Under the pieces are notes generated by a model. It saw only the letters and a program-made list of their open reading frames with translations. It made no database searches and was not told the DNA's origin. This document shows positions 51,535 to 60,596 of a stretch of DNA of 64,000 nucleotides, piece after piece. The position numbers were made by a program, and so were the translations under genes. The DNA is from Pacificimonas sp963710205. Its GTDB lineage: Bacteria; Pseudomonadota; Alphaproteobacteria; Sphingomonadales; Sphingomonadaceae. The stretch is from assembly GCA_963710205.1 (NCBI GenBank), contig CAVPZG010000006.1, positions 310,001 through 374,000 of the forward strand, in the 5' to 3' direction. Positions within the stretch are counted from its first letter, which is position 1, and the number at the start of each line of letters is the position of its first letter.

Positions 51535-52425
51535 ATGACACTTTTGGAAGAGACGAGCGCCCCGCCGGACGGCGACGGCAGCGTCCAGGTCGCTCTCGAT
51601 CCGCAGGATCAGATCAAGGGTGCGAAGGTCTTCGCGGTCTATGGGAAGGGCGGCATCGGCAAATCGACCACGTCCTCGAACCTGTCCGCCGCCTTCTCGA
51701 AGCTCGGGCATCGCGTGCTGCAGATCGGCTGCGACCCGAAGCACGATTCCACGTTCACGCTTACGAAGAAGATGATGCCAACCGTCATCGACGTGCTGGA
51801 GGAGGTCGACTTCCACAGTGAGGAGCTCCGCACGGAAGACTTTATGTTTGAAGGCTATAACGGCGTCATGTGCGTGGAGGCGGGGGGTCCGCCCGCGGGC
51901 ACCGGTTGCGGCGGCTATGTCGTCGGGCAGACGGTCAAGCTATTGAAACAGCACCATCTTCTTGAGGATACGGACGTCGTGATTTTCGACGTCCTCGGCG
52001 ATGTGGTCTGCGGCGGCTTTGCCGCGCCGCTGCAGCACGCCGACAGCGCGATCGTTGTCGCGGCCAACGACTTCGACAGCATCTTCGCCATGAACCGCAT
52101 CGTCGCCGCCATCAACGCCAAGGCGAAGAACTACAATGTAAGACTGGCGGGCGTCGTCGCCAATCGCTCCGCCGCAACCGATGAGATCGATCGCTTTGCC
52201 GAAGCGACAGGCATGCAGCGCCTCGCCCATTTCGCCGATCTCGACGCCATTCGCCGGTCGCGCCTGAAGAAATGCACCCTCTTCGAAATGGAGGACAGCC
52301 CCGAAGTCGAGGCGGCGCGCGAGGAATATATGCAACTGGCCCGCAAGCTTTGGGACGGCGTCGAACATGTTGAAGCAAGGCCAATGAAGGACCGGGACAT
52401 CTTTGAGTTTCTGGGGTTCGAATGA
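51535..52425 (+). CDS. bchL: Dark protochlorophyllide reductase iron protein BchL
   Basis: 296 residues from ATG 51535, with AAGGAGAG upstream; this is the first gene after bchH with its own ribosome site. NifH-like: P-loop VYGKGGIGKSTTSSN, switch region CDPKHDSTF, and cluster cysteines in GTGCGGYVVG and GDVVCGGFAAP. It donates electrons to BchNB with ATP hydrolysis. Stop overlaps bchM. Confidence 0.97.
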   Translation: MTLLEETSAPPDGDGSVQVALDPQDQIKGAKVFAVYGKGGIGKSTTSSNLSAAFSKLGHRVLQIGCDPKHDSTFTLTKKMMPTVIDVLEEVDFHSEELRTEDFMFEGYNGVMCVEAGGPPAGTGCGGYVVGQTVKLLKQHHLLEDTDVVIFDVLGDVVCGGFAAPLQHADSAIVVAANDFDSIFAMNRIVAAINAKAKNYNVRLAGVVANRSAATDEIDRFAEATGMQRLAHFADLDAIRRSRLKKCTLFEMEDSPEVEAAREEYMQLARKLWDGVEHVEARPMKDRDIFEFLGFE

Positions 52426-53120
52426 TGGAACAGGCCATCGCATCCCCGACCTACCGGCAGAGCCGCACGCAGCTTGAGCAGTATTTCGACAAGACGGCGC
52501 GAAAAGCCTGGGAAGACCTGACGTCCGATGTTCCCGTCAGCGGCATTCGGGCGACCGTACGGGCCGGCCGTGATGAAATGCGCGGGCTGCTGCTGTCGTC
52601 ATTGCCCGCCGACATGCATGGCATGCGCCTTCTCGATGCCGGCTGCGGAACCGGTGCGCTTGCCATCGCGGCTGCGGAGCGCGGCGCGGATGTCATTGCT
52701 GTCGACGTGTCGGAAGGGCTGATCGAGGTGGCACGCAAGCGCACACCGAAGGGCCTCGAAATCGACTGGCGCGTCGGCGATATGCATGACCGCGCACTGG
52801 GTATTTTCGACCATGTCGTCGCAATGGATTCCCTCATCCACTACTGCACACAGGATGTTGTTGCCCTGCTCGCAGGCTGGTCGGAGCGAGCGAACCACAT
52901 TGCGTTCACCTTCGCTCCGGGAACGCCGCTTCTGCGCGCCATGCACAAGATCGGCAAACTGTTCCCGCGCGGCGATCGCTCGCCGATGATCAACCCCATC
53001 GCAGAAGCGCGGCTGACACAGGCAATCACGGCTGCTTTGCCAGGCTGGGACATCGATTTCACAAAAAGGGTTTCAAGCGGCTTCTACAAATCGCAAGCCA
53101 TGGGAATGAGCCGCAAATGA
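52422..53120 (+). CDS. bchM: Mg-protoporphyrin IX O-methyltransferase BchM
   Basis: 232 residues, ATGA overlap with bchL. SAM-binding motif I is LLDAGCGTGALAIAAAERG, followed by VIAVDVSEGLIEVAR. It methylates the C13 propionate of Mg-protoporphyrin IX, the step between Mg chelatase and AcsF. Its stop overlaps the lhaA start as ATGA. Confidence 0.96.
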   Translation: MMEQAIASPTYRQSRTQLEQYFDKTARKAWEDLTSDVPVSGIRATVRAGRDEMRGLLLSSLPADMHGMRLLDAGCGTGALAIAAAERGADVIAVDVSEGLIEVARKRTPKGLEIDWRVGDMHDRALGIFDHVVAMDSLIHYCTQDVVALLAGWSERANHIAFTFAPGTPLLRAMHKIGKLFPRGDRSPMINPIAEARLTQAITAALPGWDIDFTKRVSSGFYKSQAMGMSRK

Positions 53121-54541
53121 GCCATTCACCCGCATCTGGCAAATTCTGGCAGGCCGTCGCTGTGCGGTTCCTGCCCTTTGCGGATGCGGCCAGTGAAACG
53201 CTACCCCTGTCGCGGATTCTGCGTCTCTCCCTTTTTCAGGTCAGTGTCGGTGTGGCAGCGGTTTTGCTCAATGGAACGCTGAACCGCGTCATGATCGTCG
53301 AACTGGATACGCCGGCCTGGGTCGTCGCGCTGATGATTGCCCTGCCTCTGCTGATCGCCCCGCTGCGCGCCCTGATCGGGCATCGCAGCGACACGCACAG
53401 ATCTGTCCTCGGTTGGCGCCGGGTACCCTATATCTGGTTCGGGACGATGGCGCAGTTCGGCGGCCTCGCCATCATGCCCTTCGCGCTTGTGCTCCTGACC
53501 AGGCCTGACACATTTGCCGTTGGTCTTGCCGCTGGATGTCTCGCGTTTCTCCTGACGGGCGCGGGAATGCACGTCACCCAGACTGCAGGACTTGCGCTCG
53601 CCGCCGACATCGCTCCCGATGACAAGCGGCCTGCCGTTGTCGCGCTTCTTTACGTCATGTTGCTCTTTGGCATGATGCTGGCAGCATTCACGATCGGAAA
53701 CCTGCTGCTTGATTTCACCGCCACACGTCTTGTGCAGGTCGTTCAGGGTGCTGGCGCGCTCACTGTAATTCTGAACGTCTTTGCCCTGTGGAAACAGGAA
53801 GCCCGCAATGTTGCGATTACGTCGTCGGATACGCGGCAACCGGGCTTCAGTGAAAGCTGGGCATCGTTCACGTCCGGCCCCGGCACCCGGAGATTGCTTG
53901 CCGCCATTGGCTTCGGTGCCATGGCCTTCTCGATGCAGGATGCCCTTCTTGAGCCCTATGGCGGCGAAGTTCTCGGTCTCTCGGTAGGGGCCACAACCAG
54001 CCTGACCGGCGCCTGGGCGTTCGGCGCGCTTGTCGCTTTCGGCTTCTGCGCCCGTAGCCTGACCGGCGGTTCAGACCCACTGCGCCTGGCCGGGATCGGC
54101 GCTGTTGCCGGCATTGCCGCCTTTCTCATGACGCTCTTCGCAGCACCGCTCGCTTCGGCACCTCTATTGTTTACCGGTGCGGTCGTGATCGGCTTCGGCA
54201 CCGGGTTATTCGGCGTGGGCACCATGATAGCGGCAATGTCGCTCGCGAAGGATGGTGCAGCGGGAATCGCGCTTGGCGCCTGGGGCGCGGTCCAGGCAAG
54301 CTGCGCAGGTCTGGGCGTAGCTGTCGGCGGGCTTATCCGCGACGGGGTCTCCCATGTCGCCCTGACGGATGCCATGGGCGCGGCCCTGTCCTATCGCGCG
54401 ACCGGATATGGCGCGGTCTATTCGCTGGAAATCATATTGTTGCTGGCCACGCTGGTCGTGCTTGGCCCGGTTGTGAGCATCAGCCGCAGCTCTGCGGCTG
54501 AACCCATGAAAAATTTCGGACTGAAAGAATTTCCGACCTGA
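53117..54541 (+). CDS. lhaA: LH1 assembly protein LhaA (BCD/PucC family)
   Basis: 474 residues with about 12 membrane helices. LLNGTLNRVMIVELDTPAWV and RVPYIWFGTMAQFGGLAIMP are BCD-family signatures, with SMQDALLEPYGGEVLGLS in helix 7-8. LhaA is needed for LH1 assembly, probably by delivering bacteriochlorophyll to PufA/B. It sits immediately before puhA, its normal place, and overlaps bchM. Confidence 0.95.
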   Translation: MSHSPASGKFWQAVAVRFLPFADAASETLPLSRILRLSLFQVSVGVAAVLLNGTLNRVMIVELDTPAWVVALMIALPLLIAPLRALIGHRSDTHRSVLGWRRVPYIWFGTMAQFGGLAIMPFALVLLTRPDTFAVGLAAGCLAFLLTGAGMHVTQTAGLALAADIAPDDKRPAVVALLYVMLLFGMMLAAFTIGNLLLDFTATRLVQVVQGAGALTVILNVFALWKQEARNVAITSSDTRQPGFSESWASFTSGPGTRRLLAAIGFGAMAFSMQDALLEPYGGEVLGLSVGATTSLTGAWAFGALVAFGFCARSLTGGSDPLRLAGIGAVAGIAAFLMTLFAAPLASAPLLFTGAVVIGFGTGLFGVGTMIAAMSLAKDGAAGIALGAWGAVQASCAGLGVAVGGLIRDGVSHVALTDAMGAALSYRATGYGAVYSLEIILLLATLVVLGPVVSISRSSAAEPMKNFGLKEFPT

Positions 54542-54568
54542 GGGCCGGATGCACAAGGAGGATATGAA

Positions 54569-55339
54569 ATGGATGATTTCAAAATCGTAGGCACGTTCGA
54601 CGTGACGGAGATGGTGTTCCTTGCCTTCACCCTGTTCTTCCTTGCGCTTGTTTTTTACCTGAGGCGTGAAGACCGCCGCGAGGGATATCCGCTGGAGGAT
54701 GAAACCACCGGCCGTATCGATACGCCTGCCGGCGCCCTGCACAGTGCGACGCCCAAGACATTTCTGATGCCTTTCGGGCGCGGGACGGTAACCACGCCGA
54801 CCAAGGGCCGTGAAAGGGTGGATGTTGCGGGCAACCGAACCTTCGCTTCACCGGGGGCACCCTATTATCCGACGGGAAATCCGTTGACAGATGGTCTGGG
54901 ACCCGCTGCCTGGGCCGACCGTGCGCCGCATCCGGACCTTGACGCCGAAGGGCATAACCGCATCGTTCCGATCGGCACGGTTCCAACGATCACCGTCCAC
55001 AAAAAGGACGCGGATCCGCGCGGGATGACCGTGACGGGTGCCGACAATGAAGTGGCCGGAACCGTTACCGACCTGTGGGTCGATCGCGCCGAGCACCAGA
55101 TCCGTTATCTGGAGATCGATACGGGCGGCAAAAAAGTGCTGGCGCCGATGGCGATGTCGAAGGTTAAGGGCAAGAAGAACATCGTTCATATCGACGCGAT
55201 CAACGCCGCGCAGTTCGCCGACGCGCCAGTACCCGCCGCAGCCGACTCCATTACATTCTACGAGGAAGAACGTGTCGTCGCCTATTTCGGCGGCGGTTAT
55301 CTCTACGCCAACCGCGAACGCCAGGAGCCGATCATATGA
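54569..55339 (+). CDS. puhA: Reaction centre H subunit PuhA
   Basis: 256 residues with AAGGAGGA upstream. One N-terminal membrane helix (MVFLAFTLFFLALVFYLRRE), a proline-rich stretch, and a cytoplasmic PRC-barrel domain with TDLWVDRAEHQIRYLEI containing the Glu near the QB proton path. It caps the L/M pair. Stop overlaps puhB. Confidence 0.97.
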   Translation: MDDFKIVGTFDVTEMVFLAFTLFFLALVFYLRREDRREGYPLEDETTGRIDTPAGALHSATPKTFLMPFGRGTVTTPTKGRERVDVAGNRTFASPGAPYYPTGNPLTDGLGPAAWADRAPHPDLDAEGHNRIVPIGTVPTITVHKKDADPRGMTVTGADNEVAGTVTDLWVDRAEHQIRYLEIDTGGKKVLAPMAMSKVKGKKNIVHIDAINAAQFADAPVPAAADSITFYEEERVVAYFGGGYLYANRERQEPII

Positions 55340-55953
55340 GTGAATATGATCATGAACCCGTACGCGGCCTGCCAGGTGAATTGCCGGACGGCGAACGTGT
55401 CATCTGGCAGGGCGCGCCCGACTGGAGACGCTTGGCCGCGTCGGCATTGCATGTAAGACTGGCGGCCGCCTATTTTGCTGTCATCGGTGTCGTCGCCCTC
55501 CTGCGGGAAGACCTGTCGACGGCAGCCGCGATGCTGGCGCTGGGCGCAATCGTAATCGTCTTTTTGACACTGTTCGCGTGGGGTGTGTCGAGAACCACGG
55601 TTTATACGCTAACCAACAGGCGCATTGTGCTGCGGATTGGTGTGGCGCTGAACAAATGCATCAACATCCCGCTAACCGAAATCGAAACGGCGGACCTGAA
55701 GATATTGCCCCACGAGACGGGGAGCATCGTGCTTTCGCTCAAAGGAAAGCCAAAACTTGGCTATCTGATGCTCTGGCCGCACGTTCGGTCTTTGCGTCTC
55801 GTGCGTCCGCGTCCGACGCTGCGTGCCATTCCCGATGCCGTCCATGTTTCTGGCCTCTTGTTCGCAGCGGTGCAGCGGGTGCAACCCGCCGCGCGGAAGC
55901 CGTTCTCGGCCGGCACGATTCCCGCCCGACAGATTGAAGGTCTGCCCGCATGA
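55336..55953 (+). CDS. puhB: Photosynthetic complex assembly protein PuhB
   Basis: 205 residues with a bacterial PH-like domain. It begins PVRGLPGELPDGERVIWQGAPDW, has two or three central hydrophobic segments, then TTVYTLTNRRIVLRIGVALN. PuhB assists reaction-centre assembly in Rhodobacter. ATGA overlaps link it to puhA and puhC. Confidence 0.94.
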   Translation: MSEYDHEPVRGLPGELPDGERVIWQGAPDWRRLAASALHVRLAAAYFAVIGVVALLREDLSTAAAMLALGAIVIVFLTLFAWGVSRTTVYTLTNRRIVLRIGVALNKCINIPLTEIETADLKILPHETGSIVLSLKGKPKLGYLMLWPHVRSLRLVRPRPTLRAIPDAVHVSGLLFAAVQRVQPAARKPFSAGTIPARQIEGLPA

Positions 55954-56426
55954 GTCACGCGCAAGACCATGACCCAACGGTTCCGAAGGGCGCGCTTCTT
56001 GCCGCAGCGGCGCTGCTGCTTTTCGTCATGGCGATGACCGGAGCTGTCAGCATGGGACTGATGCCACAGGAAGGAAATCCGCAACTGTCGCGCGCGGCGG
56101 CGGGCATCGTGCCTGCTGAGCAGCGCGATTTGCGCGTCACCGATCGTGAGGACGGCGCTGTCGTCATCACCGACGCGAATTCGGGCGTTCCGGTCATGGT
56201 CATTGGCTACGGGGAAGGCGGCTTTGCCCGCGCAACGCTGCGCCGTCTGGCAAAGGCACGCGCGCTAACCAATGTCGGCCCAGAAGCTCCGTTCAGACTG
56301 ACGCGCTGGCAAAATGGCGCGCTCTCCCTTGCCGATCCAGTGACCGGAAATGAAGCCGAGATCCAGGGGTTCGGCCCAGACCATACCGCGACCTTTGCCG
56401 CAATGCTTGAGGATGTGCCCGCATGA
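55950..56426 (+). CDS. puhC: Photosynthetic complex assembly protein PuhC
   Basis: 158 residues with one N-terminal membrane helix (ALLAAAALLLFVMAMTG) and a periplasmic domain (LRVTDREDGAVVITDANSG, GFARATLRRLAKAR). PuhC helps organise LH1 and the reaction centre. ATGA overlaps on both sides keep the operon coupled. Confidence 0.92.
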   Translation: MSHAQDHDPTVPKGALLAAAALLLFVMAMTGAVSMGLMPQEGNPQLSRAAAGIVPAEQRDLRVTDREDGAVVITDANSGVPVMVIGYGEGGFARATLRRLAKARALTNVGPEAPFRLTRWQNGALSLADPVTGNEAEIQGFGPDHTATFAAMLEDVPA

Positions 56427-56719
56427 TCGGACTGCTTTCATCGCGCGCCTTCGAGACGGGTTGCCGCATAGAGATCGAACAGAGCGCCGAGCATTTTCAT
56501 GCTCATGTCGAGCTTGACGGCAACATCCCGATCTATCCGGGCGACCGCGTGCAGGTGCATGGCGAAGCCGTATCGATAGCCTTTGGCGAAAAGGCCGTTT
56601 TCGATCGGACCGCGACGGTCAGACGGGCGGGCCTGCTGCGCCGCGCCTGGACAAAATTCGCCGGCCATTTCGAACTGGCCGAACTTTATGAAGTCAGCTT
56701 CAATCCAGGGAGATTGTGA
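56423..56719 (+). CDS. Small conserved-position protein between puhC and acsF (unknown)
   Basis: 98 residues, soluble, mostly beta-strand in appearance: EIEQSAEHFHAHVELDGN, IPIYPGDRVQVHGEAVSIAFGEKAVF, then a basic segment RRAGLLRRAWTKFAGHFELAE. No transmembrane span. Start overlaps puhC (ATGA) and its stop TGA shares its last base with the acsF ATG, so it is translationally coupled to both. It may serve the cyclase or reaction-centre assembly; no function is assigned. Confidence 0.82.
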   Translation: MIGLLSSRAFETGCRIEIEQSAEHFHAHVELDGNIPIYPGDRVQVHGEAVSIAFGEKAVFDRTATVRRAGLLRRAWTKFAGHFELAELYEVSFNPGRL

Positions 56720-57819
56720 TGAACGCGAAGACGAGGATCGACCCCGCAGACCGCGTTGGAGGAGCTGGCAGGCTGTCGGCCTCTACGGACACGATGGCGA
56801 TCGCCGCGCAGGACACGGTATTGGCACCGCGTTTCTACACCACGGATTTTGACGCGCTGGACGCGATCGATGTCTCTTCGGTACGGGATGAGTGGGAAGG
56901 CCTGATGCATGAGATGGAGGGCGATCCCAACAAGCGGCATTTCAAGAAAACGGACAAGTTCGACGGCGTGATCGAAGCGCTGGAGCCGGAATTGCAAAAG
57001 GAATTCATCGATTTTCTGGCAAGTTCGCTGACGTCCGAATTTTCCGGTTGCATTCTTTATGCCGAGATCGCCAAGCGGACCAAGAATCCCGATGTAAAGC
57101 GCCTGTTCAAGCTTCTTGCGCGTGATGAAAGCCGCCATGCCGGTTTTATCAACGAAACCTTGAAAGGGTCCGGGATCGGCGTTGACCTCAGCTTTCTGAC
57201 GAAAACCAAGAAATATACGTTCTTCAAGCCTAAATTCATTTTCTACGCCGTCTATCTGTCAGAGAAGATTGGCTATGCCCGTTACATCACCATCTTTCGC
57301 GAGCTGGCGAAACATCCGGAAAACAAGTTTCATCCGATCTTCGACTGGTTTGAGGAATGGTGCAATGACGAGTTTCGCCACGGCGAAGCGTTTGCGCTGC
57401 TGCTGCGCAGCGACCCAAAACTGCTGACGGGCATGAACAAGCTTTGGATCCGCTTTTTTCTGCTGTCCGTTTACGCGACAATGTATGTTCGCGACCACAA
57501 CCGGCCCGTGTTCCACAAGGCGCTTGGCGTACATCCCTGCGACTATGGCTACCGGGTGTTTTCGATATGCACGGAGATCAGCAAGCAGGTATTCCCTGTC
57601 GAACTCGACACCGATGATCCCCGTTTTCGCAAGGCGATGGAAGACCTGCGTCTTGCCGCAGTTGGCATTGAGGACGCAAAGACCATTGGCGGCGTCCGCG
57701 GGATCGTGGGCAAGGCGGCCGGTATCTTCAAGGTCGGCGCGGCCTTTGCCCGCATGTATTTGATGAAACCAGTTGCAAACAAGTTGCCGGAAACGGTCCG
57801 GTTGTCCCCGGCATGGTAG
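56719..57819 (+). CDS. acsF: Aerobic Mg-protoporphyrin IX monomethyl ester cyclase AcsF
   Basis: 366 residues from ATG 56719; a GTG three bases earlier is in frame, but GGGAG spacing suits the ATG. A diiron oxygenase with Glu ligands in SLTSEFSGCILYAEI, ARDESRHAGF and WCNDEFRHGEAF. It forms the isocyclic ring using O2, so bacteriochlorophyll synthesis here depends on oxygen. The anaerobic radical-SAM alternative BchE is not in the window. Overlaps puhE by 7 bases. Confidence 0.97.
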   Translation: MNAKTRIDPADRVGGAGRLSASTDTMAIAAQDTVLAPRFYTTDFDALDAIDVSSVRDEWEGLMHEMEGDPNKRHFKKTDKFDGVIEALEPELQKEFIDFLASSLTSEFSGCILYAEIAKRTKNPDVKRLFKLLARDESRHAGFINETLKGSGIGVDLSFLTKTKKYTFFKPKFIFYAVYLSEKIGYARYITIFRELAKHPENKFHPIFDWFEEWCNDEFRHGEAFALLLRSDPKLLTGMNKLWIRFFLLSVYATMYVRDHNRPVFHKALGVHPCDYGYRVFSICTEISKQVFPVELDTDDPRFRKAMEDLRLAAVGIEDAKTIGGVRGIVGKAAGIFKVGAAFARMYLMKPVANKLPETVRLSPAW

Positions 57820-58589
57820 GCATTGCCGAAATCGGGTTGCCTTTTGCAGTCGTGATCACGCTCTGGTTTGTCAGCACGGGCGTCATCGCGGCCATGTGCC
57901 ACCGGTTTCGGCAGTCATTTGGGCGGGCACTGGTCATTGCGGGCATCTGTGCCATTTTCGGGGTGTCGCTGGTGGTTTTCACAAGCGGGTCAGCCGCAGT
58001 TTGGGCCACATATGCTTCCTTCGCCGGCGGCCTGCTGATCTGGAGCTGGCACGAAATCGCCTTTCTGACAGGTGCCGTTGCGGGCACCCATCGTGAACCC
58101 TGCTCCAGCCACGCAACGCCCTGGCAACGCTTCTCGCAGGCCACATTGGCGCTGATCCACCATGAAGTCGCGTTGGCAATGACGGCTGGCCTGCTGCTCG
58201 CGCTCGCCGCCGCGACCGTCAACCCGGCGGGCGCTTACACATTCGCGCTTCTGCTGCTGTTCCGGCTCGCATCGAAGGTGAATATCTTTCACGGCGTGCC
58301 GAACATGAGCGACGAACTGCTGCCTGGCCATCTAGATTATCTGAAAAGCTATTTTGGTCCCAGACGGCTTTCGCCCCTCCTTCTTGTGTCCATCACGGCA
58401 ATCTGCGGTCTGGCCGCCTATTTCGGGCTGGCTGCCCTGGAAGCAGCTTCCCCTGAAGTCGCGGTCCTGAACGCCCTTCTTTGCTGCCTGTCGGGGCTGG
58501 CAGCGCTTGAACATATCTTTCTCGCCGTACCGTTTCGGGATTCCGCGCTTTGGCAATGGGCCCTGGAACGGCGGGCGGACCACACATGA
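57813..58589 (+). CDS. puhE: Photosynthetic complex assembly protein PuhE
   Basis: 258 residues with about seven membrane helices, and the family stretches SFAGGLLIWSWHEIAFLTG and FRLASKVNIFHGVPNMSDELLP. PuhE homologues modulate bacteriochlorophyll and reaction-centre levels in Rhodobacter. It lies between acsF and hemA, as in other sphingomonad clusters. Confidence 0.92.
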   Translation: MVGIAEIGLPFAVVITLWFVSTGVIAAMCHRFRQSFGRALVIAGICAIFGVSLVVFTSGSAAVWATYASFAGGLLIWSWHEIAFLTGAVAGTHREPCSSHATPWQRFSQATLALIHHEVALAMTAGLLLALAAATVNPAGAYTFALLLLFRLASKVNIFHGVPNMSDELLPGHLDYLKSYFGPRRLSPLLLVSITAICGLAAYFGLAALEAASPEVAVLNALLCCLSGLAALEHIFLAVPFRDSALWQWALERRADHT

Positions 58590-58616
58590 ATTTGATGAGG
58601 GATGGGGACGAAGACT

Positions 58617-59837
58617 ATGGATTATGAAGCATTTTTCAGCAGCGAGCTGAATACGGTCAGGGAAGAGGGCCGCTATCGCGTCTTCGCCGAGATAGAGCGC
58701 AAGGCGGGCAGTTTCCCGCAAGCCAAACGCTATATCGATGGTGGCACCAGCGATGTGACTGTGTGGTGCTCCAACGATTATCTGGGCATGGGCCAGCATC
58801 CAAAGGTCGCCGAAGCGATGCACCGCGTTATCGACGAATGCGGCGCGGGGGCTGGAGGCACACGCAATATTTCCGGCACGAACCACCATCATGTCATGCT
58901 GGAACGGGAACTCGCGGACCTTCACCACAAGGAAGACGCGCTGCTCTTTACATCAGGCTATGTGTCGAACTGGGCCGCGCTCGGTACGCTCGCATCGCGC
59001 ATTCCGGGCTGCGTTGTCCTTTCCGATGCGCTCAACCACGCCTCGATGATTGAGGGCATCCGCCATAGCAAGGCGGAGCGCATGATCTTCGCACACAGTT
59101 CGCCTGAGGATCTGGATCGCAAACTGGCGACGCTGGATCCCGACCGGCCGAAGCTGGTGGCCTTCGAAAGCGTGTATTCGATGGACGGCGACATCGCGCC
59201 CATAGCTGAAATTCTCGATGTCTGCGAAGCGCACAATGCGATGAGCTATATCGATGAAGTCCATGCCGTTGGACTTTATGGCCCGCGCGGTGGCGGCGTT
59301 GCCGAGCGGGAAGGGCTGATGGACAGGATCACCGTGATCGAGGGCACGCTTGGAAAGGCGTTTGGCGTGATGGGCGGTTACATTTCCGCCTCCCGCGACC
59401 TGTGCGATTTCGTCCGGACCTTCGCCAGCGGGTTCATTTTCACCACTGCCTTGCCCCCAGCCGTCGCGGCTGGTGCGTGCGCCAGCATCCGGCATCTGAA
59501 GGAAAGCAGTGCCGAGCGGGACCGGCAACAGGACCGGGTGGCCAAGGTTCGCGGCGCGCTCGATCGGATGGGAATTCCGCACTTGCCGAACCCAAGCCAT
59601 ATCATTCCGGTCATGGTGGGCGATGCGCACAAGTGCAAGTTCATCAGCGACTGGTTGATGGACAATCACGGGATCTACGTTCAGCCGATCAATTACCCGA
59701 CGGTCCCACGCGGTACGGAGCGGCTGCGGATCACGCCGTCACCCGTTCACAGCGATGCCGATATCGACCGACTGCTCGTCGCGCTTAGCGAAATCTGGTC
59801 GCGCTGCGAACTCGCGCGGCGGGATATCGCCGCCTGA
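58617..59837 (+). CDS. hemA: 5-aminolevulinate synthase HemA
   Basis: 406 residues. ATG 58617 (MDYEAFF) matches Rhodobacter HemA (MDY...), so the in-frame ATG at 58602 is not used. PLP enzyme with HASMIEGIRHS, ESVYSMDGD, YIDEVHAVGLYG and the PLP lysine in EGTLGKAFG. It condenses glycine and succinyl-CoA, the first committed step to all tetrapyrroles in the cluster. Being in the PGC ties precursor supply to pigment synthesis. Confidence 0.97.
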   Translation: MDYEAFFSSELNTVREEGRYRVFAEIERKAGSFPQAKRYIDGGTSDVTVWCSNDYLGMGQHPKVAEAMHRVIDECGAGAGGTRNISGTNHHHVMLERELADLHHKEDALLFTSGYVSNWAALGTLASRIPGCVVLSDALNHASMIEGIRHSKAERMIFAHSSPEDLDRKLATLDPDRPKLVAFESVYSMDGDIAPIAEILDVCEAHNAMSYIDEVHAVGLYGPRGGGVAEREGLMDRITVIEGTLGKAFGVMGGYISASRDLCDFVRTFASGFIFTTALPPAVAAGACASIRHLKESSAERDRQQDRVAKVRGALDRMGIPHLPNPSHIIPVMVGDAHKCKFISDWLMDNHGIYVQPINYPTVPRGTERLRITPSPVHSDADIDRLLVALSEIWSRCELARRDIAA

Positions 59838-59860
59838 CCCGATCCCGTCCAGCATTCCAT

Positions 59861-59893
59861 AAAAAAGGGGACCGGATCATCCGGTCCCCTTTT
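59861..59893. terminator. Bidirectional terminator at the end of the photosynthesis operon
   Basis: GGGGACCGG (59867-59875) and CCGGTCCCC (59881-59889) form a perfect stem around ATCAT. It is flanked by A6 on the left and T4 on the right. It stops the long bchF-hemA transcript and, on the other strand, the cytochrome c transcript. Confidence 0.93.
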
Positions 59894-59922
59894 ACATTAC
59901 ATGTGGCCCAAAGCCGGACGTA

Positions 59923-60495
59923 TCACGTCGGATTTTGCAGATAGGCGATGACGTCCGCGCGATTTTGCGCGTCCTTCAAACCAGGAAACAGCATTTTCGT
60001 CTTGGGAACGACGCGCTGTGGATCTTCGAGATAGACGAACAGCTGTTCAGGCGTCCACACAAGTCCACTATTCTTATTGGCGGGCGAATAGTTGAAATCC
60101 GGCACAGACCCTGCCGTGCGACCGATAATACCGGCAAGGGAAGGTCCAACGCGGTTCACGCCTGGCTCCACGACATGGCAGGCGCGGCACTGGGCAAAAA
60201 CGACTTTGCCCGCTGCGGCGTCGCCGGTCAGACTGGCGAATGACACACCGTCTTTCGTCGCCATCATGCCGTCGGGTCCGGCCGGCGCATCGGCAGTCGC
60301 GGCCTCCGCCGTTTCTTCAGCGGCAGGTTCCGCAGCGGCCATTTCCTCGGCAGCGGCAGACTCATCCGCCATCGCCGTATCTTCAGTGACTGCCGCTTCG
60401 TCGGCTGCGGGAGCGTTTTGGGAACCCCCATCAGAACAGGCGGCCAATAGTGCAGATATCGCGACCGCGCCTGCAAATGCTTTCATGTTTGTCAT
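59923..60495 (-). CDS. Lipoprotein class I cytochrome c, probable reaction-centre donor
   Basis: 190 residues from ATG 60493-60495, with GGGAG 5 bases upstream. A lipobox (ALLAAC) gives lipidation at Cys20. An Ala/Glu/Asp-rich linker with no Lys or Arg spans about residues 21-80. The haem domain has CRACH (103-107) and the axial Met168 in KTKMLF. A membrane-tethered, long-linker cytochrome at the end of a PGC without pufC is a good candidate for electron donation to the reaction centre, but this is inferred. It is convergent with hemA across a shared terminator. Confidence 0.9.
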   Translation of the reverse strand: MTNMKAFAGAVAISALLAACSDGGSQNAPAADEAAVTEDTAMADESAAAEEMAAAEPAAEETAEAATADAPAGPDGMMATKDGVSFASLTGDAAAGKVVFAQCRACHVVEPGVNRVGPSLAGIIGRTAGSVPDFNYSPANKNSGLVWTPEQLFVYLEDPQRVVPKTKMLFPGLKDAQNRADVIAYLQNPT

Positions 60496-60527
60496 GTCAA
60501 CTCCCTCGTCCCTCAAAAGACCAGCCT

Positions 60528-60556
60528 ACTTAACCGATCGCTATGCCCCTCGTCAA
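60528..60556 (-). promoter_or_regulatory. Candidate promoter of the cytochrome c gene
   Basis: On the minus strand TTGACG (60551-60556) and TTAAGT (60528-60533) are 17 bases apart, resembling a housekeeping promoter 33 bases upstream of the ATG. No PpsR box is seen here. Confidence 0.5.
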
Positions 60557-60596
60557 ACATTTCACCTTTGATTTCATCGGGAAAATTTGCCGACGA

